Positions 56,001-64,000 of a stretch of DNA of 64,000 bases are shown in pieces. The notes under the pieces were generated by a model that searched no databases, was not told where the DNA came from, and was given only the letters and a program-made list of their open reading frames with translations. How positions within the stretch are numbered: the first letter of the stretch is position 1; each line of letters starts with the position of its first letter. The position numbers were made by a program, and so were the translations under genes. Location: NCBI GenBank assembly GCA_963931865.1, contig OZ007507.1, forward strand, positions 20,672,140-20,736,139, read 5' to 3'. Origin of the DNA: Axinella damicornis. Taxonomy: Eukaryota; Porifera; Demospongiae; Axinellida; Axinellidae.

Positions 56001-59000
56001 GGCCACAACTTGATCTTTGTACAATGAGGTTTAGTTATCAACCTGATTTATGCTGTTCTCTAGACATGTCTTGCCAGGAAGAGTCGGAACGACACCTGGT
56101 TGCGCATCACATGGAATGGGAACATGAGAATCACTCGTTGTCAGACCTGCTGCATGCGGTGGTACTTCACCATCAATGGAGCTGAGTGCTCAGAGCCAGG
56201 TGGGTAGAGTGGGGTTCACATGCATAGAGGGGTTCAACGTGGGGAGCTGCGTTGGTAGAGGGGGAGCTGCGTTGGTAGAGGGGGAGCGGGGTGGGTAGAG
56301 GGGGAGCGGGGTGGGTAGAGGGGGAGCGGGGTGGGTAGAGGGGGAGCTGCGTTGGTAGAGGGGGAGCGGGGTGGGTAGAGGGGGAGCGGGGTGGGTAGAG
56401 GGGGAGCGGGGTCGGTAGAGGGGACCAATGTACATAGGTAGAGGAGACAACGTAGGGAGTCTTGCAAGAGCAATTAAATCACTTTGAAAATAATATAATG
56501 GAAATTAATTAACAGCAGCAAAATACAATGTGTTCGATAGAAACGGACATAGTATACAGAAACTTCTTCAACACACATAGGTCCAATCGATGCAGTGATA
56601 TTCCAGAGTCAAAACTACCACATAGTGCGCCAGAGTGACATCACGGGGATCTGTCGGCAGGCAGGTGGGAGGAATCTGACGGCTGGGGCGTACCGCATTC
56701 AGTTCTCAATTAAAGACTGCAATGCATTTGGTGGCTTTGTGTATGATGCCTACACAGGCTGGAACTCGGTCTCCAGGATCATCATCGAGGAGTACATCCC
56801 ACGTAAGTATGATCATCATCTGGGAGTGCAACGTCACCATAAACCACACCCCACAATACACTCACACTTACACTCACACACATACACCCACACCTGCCTT
56901 ACACATACACATTCACCTATACCTCATACACCTGCCTCACACATGCATAGCCTGCACACCTGCCTCACGCCCAAATGCCTCACACATGCATCCACACACC
57001 TGCCTCACACATACACATGCCCAAGCGCCTCACACATAGACACCTGCCTCACACGTACACCCACACACCTGCCTCACACACGCACACCCACGCACCTGCC
57101 TCACACGTACACCCACACACCTGCCTCACACATGCACACCCACGCACCTGCCTCACACATGCACACCCACGCACCTGCCTCACACATACACACCCACACA
57201 TGTACACCTGCTTCACCCACACTCAGGTGCCGAAGACTTCCCAGAGGTGCTTCCAGTTGCCCCTCCCACCTACGTCTACCAACCACACTACTGTCAGTTC
57301 TTCTACTCCACCCTGAGCGTCAACCAGGAGCGCAACCTTGGCACCATCGTGGAGGTCCTGTTCAACAAACAGCACGATCACACTGTGCTCAAGTTCACTT
57401 GGGAGGGAAGCTTCCGCAAGAAGAGCTGCTCCAGCTGCTGCTCGCGCTGGTGGATCACCATCGATGGCTCGGCCTGCAGCTTCTACGAGAGGATTGAGAC
57501 AACTATCGCCTCATCCACTGCCTACGATGTCTTTGCCCCAACCACACTGACGGGCATCTGCTCAGTCTCTGAGGACCTCGCCATTGAAGCGGGAAGTCAC
57601 CTGATACGGCTGGAAGTCGGGAACTGTCCAGGGTCTCAAATCTCAAACGCTGCCTCAGGATTCTTCTCAACGTCTCGGCTCATTGTGGAGGAGATACCTC
57701 AACGTATGCCCCCTACCCTCACTCTGTGGCTTATTTAGTGTGCATCGGGTTTCTTGTGAAAGGGTCAAAATGAATTAGTTCTCAGCTCGCTTTTGAGATA
57801 CGCTTGGTTGTGTGTACGGCTTAAGTGTTACACTAGTAAGAACTGCTTACTGTAGAGTGGATGAAATGGCGAGTGCAGCATAGCCTTTACTCAGGCCCGC
57901 CAGCCTCTCGGGTTGGGTTCGAGGCGGCTAGGAGTGCAGCCACCAGCTTCATGTTGCTATCACAACTCAGCCCTCAGCCCCAGTCATTGTTACTGGAGTA
58001 CAGGGCTTCCTCTAAGTAGACCAATCAGAGCTGCATCATTCACCACCCAGGATGTGGCTGTGACCTTTTCCAGGTATTTGTGAATTATACCTCTCACTCA
58101 TCCCCCCTGCACATCCTCCCACACACCCTCCCTCCTCTCCTCCCCCAACACCCTTCCTCCTCTCCCGCACTTCCCTCCTCCCCCACACACTCCCTCCTCC
58201 TTTCCTCCTCTCCCCCACACCCTTCTCTTCTCCTCCCACACACCCTCCCTCCTCTCCTCCCCCAACACCCTTCCTCCTCTCCCGCACTTCCCTCCTCCCA
58301 CACACCCTCCCTCCTCCTTTCCTCCTCTCCTTTCCCCCACACCCTTCTCTTCTCCTCCCACACACCCTCCCTCCTCTCCTCCCCCAACACCCTTCCTCCT
58401 CTCCCGCACTTCCCTCCTCCCACACACCCTCCCTCCTTTCCTCCTCTCCTTTCCCCCACACCCTTCTCTTCTCCTCCCACACACCCTCCCTCCTCTCCTC
58501 CCCCAACACCCTTCCTCCTCTCCCGCACTTCCCTCCTCCCACACACCCTCCCTCCTCCTTTCCTCCTCTCCTCCCCCCCACACCCTTCTCCTCCTCCCCT
58601 CCTCCTCCCACACACCCTCCCTCTTCTCCTCCCTCTCCTCCACTCCCAGCTCGTGATCCTCAACTGAATGCTGCTCAGTACCACCCACAGTGGTCGCACT
58701 GTGCAATCTCTTCAATCCCAGCTGCAGAGGCCGGGAGGGATGATGGCCCTTTCCCCACCACGGCATGCAGCATCAACAAGACGTCACCTGACTCGGCTCT
58801 ACGGGTTACCTTCAACGGCAACATCCGGTTGACCGGGTGTGATGGTTGCTGCATGCGATGGTTTGTCACCATCAACGGCAGTGAGTGTGTGGACCCCGGT
58901 CCCATCGACGGTGTCCTGTACACCAGGAATTCAGTACTCCACAACGTCCATCGTGGAGCGACCATCACTGGGATCTGTCGGCAAACGGAGAATGGAACCA

Positions 59001-60874
59001 TATCTTCTGTGGGGTTACACGAGGCAGTGCTGAATGTCGGAATGTGCGAGGGATTCAACGAGTCATACAACGCCTACACAGGCTTTCAGAGTGCGTCCAC
59101 CATGAACCTGGAGGAGCTGCCTACGTGTAAGTGAAGGGAACGTATGCTGTGCGCCGGACATAACACGTTTGTTGAACTTTGTTCCCGGCTGGTAATGTGG
59201 GAATACATTCACAACCTGGGAAGCAAGGTTATCCTACCATACAATCGATTTGCTATGCAAATATTAAACAGCAGTTAGCTAGTTAATACTAGTGGGCAGA
59301 AATCTATTTACAAAATTCATCAAACATCATATTATACGGTCTGCTAGGAATGCAATTACAGTAGCACTTACGTAAGCACCAGTACATGTACCCCTAATGT
59401 ACTGATGGTATAATACGGTAAGCACCAGTACATGTATCCCTAATGTACTGATGGTATAATACCGTAAGCACCAGTACATGTACCCCTAATGTACTGATGG
59501 TATAATACCGTACAGCGGGTTATTTTCGTGGGGTGCCAATTTTCGTTATTTCGTGACTCGTCAACAAGTCACGAAATTTTCCGCCCACGAAATTTTCAAC
59601 CCATAATCGCGCTGTGCAACACGTAGGTGCCATCGTTCAGTACACTGTACGGCTCTTCGTAGCTGTACTTGTGTGACTGCGTTCTGTTGACAGTGTCCTT
59701 GATTGACATAATCCTCTATCACCAGCTGTCCCTCGTGTAATTGTGATCGAATTGGACCCAAGGCGATGAAAAACGAGGCCAGTAACTCTCGCCACAGCAA
59801 ATGGGTTGCCATTCTCTCGTTAGCTCCAACACTGGCCTCCCACATGCCTTTTTACTGACGAAGTAACGTCACACTCATGCTATATAGTGAAGCGCAATGT
59901 CATATGCATTGAAACTGTACTTCGGCCATCAAACCACGTGTACTCATATTACGTCATCCGTGACAATAACGCGAACGCAGGTGCCACGAAAATTATTTCT
60001 GACGACTGTATCCAGCATTTCACGAAAATTTCCACCGATGAAAATAACCCACTATACGCGTAACGGTATGTTAAAGTTGCCATGGTAACAAACACAAATT
60101 AATGTCTATAGCATTTTGGATGCCAATATGGCATAGCTGGGGCCCCAGAGTCTGGTGGGGTTAGGATTAGTGACAGATGTGTGTACAGTTCATTCAGTTT
60201 GCGGCTCATTCTCACCTGGTTGAAGAAGTTAGTGGTTCTACTGCACTTGTGGCAACAGATGGCTAACCTGTGCTAGTGTTGGCTTCCCACATGCATTGGT
60301 GACAACTGCGGTCAGCTGTAGTGATGCATATTGCCATTCCATCCTCCTGATTGCAGCCCGCCCAAGCCCCCCTGCAGACGGATCATTCTACCCCAACTGG
60401 CTCCAGTGTGTTACAGACACACCTCTCAACACCAATGTCACCAACGACACCATTATGGACTGCACGTTCACGAAGCAACGCAACGACACGGTCCTGAAGA
60501 TTGCATGGGACGGCAACATTGCCCTGGAGGGCTGCATTGACTGCTGCATGCGGTGGTTCCTCACTGTCAATGGAGAGGAGTGTTCGAACCCAGGCCCCAT
60601 TGATGGATCCATTCGCCAGGACCTTAATGTTGGGGGGCGGTTCACTACACAGTTTGATACCCGCAGGCCAGCCACGATCGCTGGGATTTGCCGGGGTACC
60701 GGCTCGGGGTTGCTGCCTCCAGGGAGTTACACAATTGGCCTGATGGTCGGGGAGTGTCAGAACTTTCTGGCAACTTACAGTGTTTTCACAGGCTACAACT
60801 CTGTGTCGCGGATCATCATTGAGGAAATACAAGACCAGGATCCCCGGTGTGATGGAAACAGGAAGATACCTTAG
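53044..60874 (+). CDS. secreted collagen-like protein with four CTHRC1-type C-terminal domains
   Basis: Nine exons (53044-53111, 53184-53316, 53438-53465, 53536-53777, 56064-56199, 56581-56802, 57227-57703, 58650-59126, 60357-60874) join in frame to 2301 nt, 766 aa. A signal peptide (MKWLVTLWVAAALCVATA) and a ~45-residue Gly/Ser-rich segment precede 22 uninterrupted Gly-X-Y triplets (about 68-133; GPAGPAGAPGTPGPDG...). Four globular domains follow, at about 134-276, 277-435, 436-594 and 595-766. Each has the CTHRC1 hallmark CxxCCxRW (CQTCCMRWYFTINGAEC, CSSCCSRW, CDGCCMRW, CIDCCMRW). Domains 1 and 4 also have YNSVSRIIIEE-like ends. Domain 1 is split over three exons and 2-4 are single exons in phase 1. 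Known CTHRC1 has one such domain. It is probably extracellular matrix or signalling (CTHRC1 is linked to Wnt/collagen biology); the role here is inferred. Confidence 0.88.
54497..55245. repeat. 42-bp minisatellite in collagen gene intron 4
   Basis: About 18 copies of gcctgcagtaccgctgcaag + tgaaacacgctggggtgggaag. The 42-bp unit is a multiple of three and lacks stops, so ~300-codon frames appear on both strands, but it is flanked by intron sequence and is not needed by the gene model. The last unit runs into gcctgggtacgaggc, a TAGCCTCG-element end. Confidence 0.95.
56215..56440. repeat. ~20-bp minisatellite in collagen gene intron 5
   Basis: About ten copies of ggggagcggggtgggtagag or ggggagctgcgttggtagag. 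The part gtgggtagag equals the intron's own 5' splice site (CCAG|GTGGGTAGAG at 56200). Confidence 0.9.
56835..57222. repeat. CACACACCTGCCTCACAC minisatellite in intron 6
   Basis: Irregular C/A-rich copies of acacctgcctcacacatgca + caccc extend to the exon 7 acceptor. Confidence 0.9.
57704..58080. other. intron 7 of collagen gene, unique 5' part
   Basis: About 380 bp of non-repetitive sequence between the exon 7 donor and the pyrimidine-rich array. No exon recognised. Confidence 0.5.
58090..58648. repeat. ~120-bp pyrimidine-rich repeat in intron 7
   Basis: Four to five copies of a long unit containing cacaccctccctcctctcct, cccaacacccttcctcctct and cccacacccttctcttctcc. It continues to the exon 8 acceptor as an extended polypyrimidine tract. 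Confidence 0.9.
59340..59512. repeat. ~58-bp triple repeat in intron 8
   Basis: Three copies of gtaagcaccagtacatgtac + ccctaatgtactgatggtat + aatacc directly precede a MITE. Confidence 0.85.
59511..60056. mobile_element. ~546-bp MITE, TAYARYGGGTTATTTTC ends
   Basis: tacagcgggttattttcgtg at the left and the complement of tatagtgggttattttcatc at the right are inverted. Interior copies of cacgaaattttc occur near both ends. Non-coding; inside intron 8 of the collagen gene. Confidence 0.75.
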
Positions 60875-61143
60875 ACACATGTACCATCCAGGGATCTCCA
60901 ATGGCACCAATCAGATGCATGTATTTTCACTTTGATAGAAGCAAGAATGCATAATTGATTCTAGTCGTGGGCTGTACTTTTTGTAGTAAACTTTTTCAGT
61001 ACGCTGCTGTGCACGTGCATGGTATAAAGTACGTAGTCTACGCAAATTTAGAAAGTAAAATTGAAGTGCGGTTATACTGCACTGCTACTGCACTGTGGTT
61101 CGATCAGTTCTCAAGCGAGCGATCGGTATATACCAGTGTAGTG
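60875..61143. other. intergenic between collagen gene and next plus-strand gene
   Basis: About 270 bp, AT-rich, probably the 3' UTR of the collagen gene and the promoter of the next gene. Nothing else is seen. Confidence 0.5.
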
Positions 61144-63279
61144 ATGGCCGTGATCAGGGAATTGCGGTGGCTGGCAGCGGTAGGTGAGTGCCAATGTAAC
61201 TACCCGACAGTAGCTAGTCCAGTAGGGTTTACACAGATGTCGTAAACATAATTTTACTCCCACGCCATGTACTCCATAATTTGGCACGGCTACACGTTTT
61301 TGTGCCAAAAACCATTCTCTACCAATTATGGCGCGTTGTTGGCGTGCCAATTTGGAATGACAGAAACAGCACTCCTGTTCTATTTCTGCCAAAACCGGAC
61401 CAAGTTGGTATTGGGAATAGAGAACGTTGTAGCTGCTGGTACGTTAATGAGCTATGAAGCTGAGAATTGTGCCATAGGGTCAGCATAAAAAGAGCTTGTA
61501 TTTTAATCTGTCACATTCTTGTCTAAAATCGCGCTCAACCATGGATTTTCATATTTGCGGTTAAAAATTCAAATGGAATGCTCTGGTGTAAATCCCAGGT
61601 TCATACATGTATCTCCTTCGTAGCCCAAGATACCTAGCATAGGCAAATAATTCCTACTCCGTATATCCCCGTGTATCCATGCGTGAAGCTTGGTATTGTG
61701 CCATTGTGAGCAGCATGGAAAGAACCTTCAAGTGATTATTGTGCAAAAAGTTACTTTTAATGTTGGTAACATTTTTGTCAAAGATCGCGTCAACCAAAGG
61801 CATGCATAATCCATGATTTTGGGTCAAAATTCAACTGATAGCAAAATGGACATCATTGGAACGCTCCATTCATGCTGATCACAATGGTACAAATCCCAGC
61901 TTCGCATCTGTTTCCGAGCCCAAGATACCGAGCATATTATTCTGCTGTGACTGCATGCATAGCCTCGTTCCCAGGCCTTCTACACCACCGGTTTGTGATC
62001 GCTTACAGTATTGTTGCATGCTGTAGACAGTTTATCAAAAACTGGAGGTGTAGAAGGCCTGGGAGCAAGACTATGCATGCAGGATGCCCTCCATGACAAG
62101 TGACAACTAGTGTACATGTAGCAAACAAGACTATAATTATTTTGAAAACTTTCCACATTGCATGATGTGCGTACACACACACACACCACCACTAGCACTG
62201 GTATACCTTGTGATGTGTGTGGTGATGTTGCTATGGCAACCACAGATGAACATCGAGCCAGTAGGAATGTCTCGCCAGCTCCACTCACTGGTGGAGGGAG
62301 AGAGGGGGAGGGGGGCGGGGCACGAGGACCTGCCGCTCAGTCACATGTCTTCGCTACTGCACTCACACATGTTCAGTGAGCAAGGAGCGAAACTAAAGTG
62401 GATCGGCGAGAGGATCCAGAGGTGAGTTTGAGGGAGGGCGGGGAGTTCCCTCCTTCTGGCAGTATGAAGGACACATCTGATAGGAGTGCTCACCTGATAT
62501 TAGTTTCATATGCACACTTGATAGGACATGTAGCAGCTGGATAGGAGTGTATTACATGTAGCAGCTGGATAGGAGTGTATTACATGTAGCAGCTGGATAG
62601 GAGTGTATTACATGTAGCAGCTGGATAGGAGTGTATTACATGTAGCAGCTGGATAGGAGTGTATTACATGTAGCAGCTGGATAGGAGTGTATTACATGTA
62701 GCAGCTGGATAGGAGTGTATTACATGTAGCAGCTGGATAGGAGTGTATTACATGTAGCAGCTGGATAGGAGTACTACATGTAGCAGCTGGATAGGAGTAA
62801 TATGTATGGCTCCACCTGATAAGGGAGGGGCACACTTGATATGTGGTCGAGTTATACATAGTCCCCCCACACGCACACAACACACGCTACTCCCCTCATC
62901 CCCTCCCCCCACACTCACACACACGCTACTCCCCTCATCCCCTCCCCCACACGCTACTCCCCTCATCCCCTCCCCCCACACTCACACACACGCTACCCCC
63001 TCATCCCCTTCCCCCCATCCCACACACACGCTACCCCCTCATCCCCTCCCCCCACACGCTATCCCCCCTCATACCCTTCCTCCCATCCCCACACACACAC
63101 ACGCTACCCCCCTCATCCCTTCCCCCCACACGCTATCCCCCCACACGCACATCCCCTTCCCCCCATCCCCACATGCACACAGGATGGGTGCATCTTGGGA
63201 GAAGGCACAGCGAGAGCTGTCTCTGGACAAGGGCTTCCTCTTCACACACCCCAAACGCATCCTTCTCTTCCCTGGGCTG
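61144..63279 (+). CDS. 5' part of an unrecognised gene
   Basis: Two exons are well supported by splice sites and frame: 62246-62421 (MNIEPVGMSRQLHSLVEGE...AKLKWIGERIQR) and 63183-63279 (MGASWEKAQRELSLDKGFLF, then HPKRILLFPGL), joined in phase 2 and ending with a phase-0 donor. A possible first exon starts at 61144 (MAVIRELRWLAA, donor GTAGGT at 61180). It would join in phase 0, but the ATG at 62246 could equally be the start. The rest of the gene lies beyond the window. I do not recognise the family; the exon at 63183 has an amphipathic, charged character and no signal peptide or domain signature that I know. Confidence 0.5.
61200..61958. other. probable intron 1, no gene recognised
   Basis: AT-rich sequence. 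Phrases such as ccaagataccta / ccaagataccgagca and caaatcccag(g/c)ttc recur at 61590-61640 and 61890-61935, so an old ~300-bp duplication may be present. Confidence 0.4.
61960..62073. mobile_element. TAGCCTCG-type MITE with TGCATGCA flanks
   Basis: Inverted arms tagcctcgttcccaggcctt + ctacacc and ggtgtagaaggcctgggagc + aagacta span a 50-bp centre. The flanks both read TGCATGCA, an 8-bp (or 9-bp with one mismatch) target duplication. Confidence 0.8.
62520..62800. repeat. 27-28-bp minisatellite
   Basis: About ten near-identical copies of tacatgtagcagctggatag + gagtgtat. Confidence 0.95.
62862..63178. repeat. CACACGCTACTCCCCTCATCCCCTCCCCC repeat
   Basis: About ten irregular copies run up to the acceptor of the exon at 63183. 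Confidence 0.9.
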
Positions 63280-63317
63280 GTACGTGTGCACCTTATACCA
63301 TGTCTAGTAATAGTAGT

Positions 63318-64000
63318 GTGCAGTGGCTTGCAGTGCAGTGTGCAGTGGCTTGCAGTGCAGTGTGCAGTGGCTTGCAGTGCAGTGTGCAGTGGCTTGCAGT
63401 GCAGTGTGCGGTGACTTGCAGTGCAGTGTGCAGTGGCTTGCAGTGCAGTGTGCAGTGGCTTGCAGTGCAGTGTGCAGTGGCTTGCAGTGCAGTGTGCAGT
63501 GGCTTGCAGTGCAGTGTGCAGTGGCTTGCAGTGCAGTGTGCAGTGGCTTGCAGTGCAGTGTGCAGTGACTTGCAGTGCAGTGTGCAGTGGCTTGCAGTGC
63601 AGTGTGCAGTGGCTTGCAGTGCAGTGTGCAGTGGCTTGCAGTGCAGTGTGCGGTGACTTGCAGTGCAGTGTGCAGTGGCTTGCAGTGCAGTGTGCAGTGG
63701 CTTGCAGTGCAGTGTGCAGTGGCTTGCAGTGCAGTGTGCAGTGGCTTGCAGTGCAGTGTGCAGTGGCTTGCAGTGCAGTGTGCAGTGGCTTGCAGTGCAG
63801 TGTGCAGTGGCTTGCAGTGCAGTGTGCAGTGGCTTGCAGTGCAGTGTGCAGTGGCTTGCAGTGCAGTGTGCAGTGGCTTGCAGTGCAGTGTGCAGTGACT
63901 TGCAGTGCAGTGTGCAGTGGCTTGCAGTGCGGTGTGCAGTGGCTTGCAGTGCAGTGTGCAGTGGCTTGCTCTGCAGTGACTTGCAGTGCGGTGTGCAGTG
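63318..64000. repeat. 22-bp minisatellite CAGTGTGCAGTGGCTTGCAGTG
   Basis: About 31 copies, with occasional gcggtgactt variants, continue to the window edge. It begins about 40 bp after the donor at 63280. Open frames are artefacts. Confidence 0.95.

Noticed and set aside
63195..63898. Repeat frames VQWLAVQCAVACSA
   Set aside because: 22-bp minisatellite translation.

Overview
The window is nuclear DNA from an animal. It has multi-exon genes with GT-AG introns, conserved metazoan proteins, a 200-base assembly gap, abundant minisatellites and several transposon families. The mix of Ig/EGF/FN3 and short-collagen secreted proteins, compact gene spacing and small introns suggests an early-branching metazoan, most likely a sponge; the species is inferred, not shown. 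All gene models below were spliced by eye, and intron phases were checked so that each model stays in frame.

Layout. (1) 2.5-7.4 kb, minus: gene A, a secreted or surface protein with signal peptide, a Cys-rich N domain, two Ig domains and two FN3 domains; its 3' end is not in view. (2) 7.6-10.0 kb, plus: a broken copy of the SGK gene. (3) 10.4-23.3 kb, minus: gene B, a paralogue of A with the module N-Ig-Ig-EGF-Pro/Ser/Thr stalk repeated three times plus a Cys-rich C-terminal module (model 1282 aa). (4) 26.9-31.9 kb, plus: intact PX-domain SGK kinase (model 516 aa). Blocks 1+2 and 3+4 are products of one duplication of a divergent gene pair. In the second block, transposons now fill the shared promoter. 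(5) 32.7-37.0 kb, minus: signal recognition particle receptor alpha subunit, interrupted by the gap and by four +1 frameshifts. (6) 37.3-39.9 kb, plus: a small single-pass membrane protein. (7) 41-44 kb: minisatellites and SINE-like repeats. (8) 45.0-52.8 kb, minus: LEO1 of the PAF1 complex, 11 exons, 568 aa. (9) 53.0-60.9 kb, plus: secreted collagen-like protein with four tandem CTHRC1-type C-terminal domains, 9 exons, 766 aa. (10) 61.1-64 kb, plus: 5' part of an unrecognised gene.

Three divergent gene pairs share intergenic spaces of 218-245 bp between start codons, so bidirectional promoters are a theme. Mobile elements with TAGCCTCG or TAGTCTTGG ends and 9-bp target duplications (Mutator-like in style) recur. 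They range from an 81-bp hairpin to a 3.1-kb element, and one 0.75-kb type carries a RecQ-helicase-like gene fragment. Most introns of the conserved genes are filled by their own private minisatellites, several of which appear seeded from the 5' splice site.
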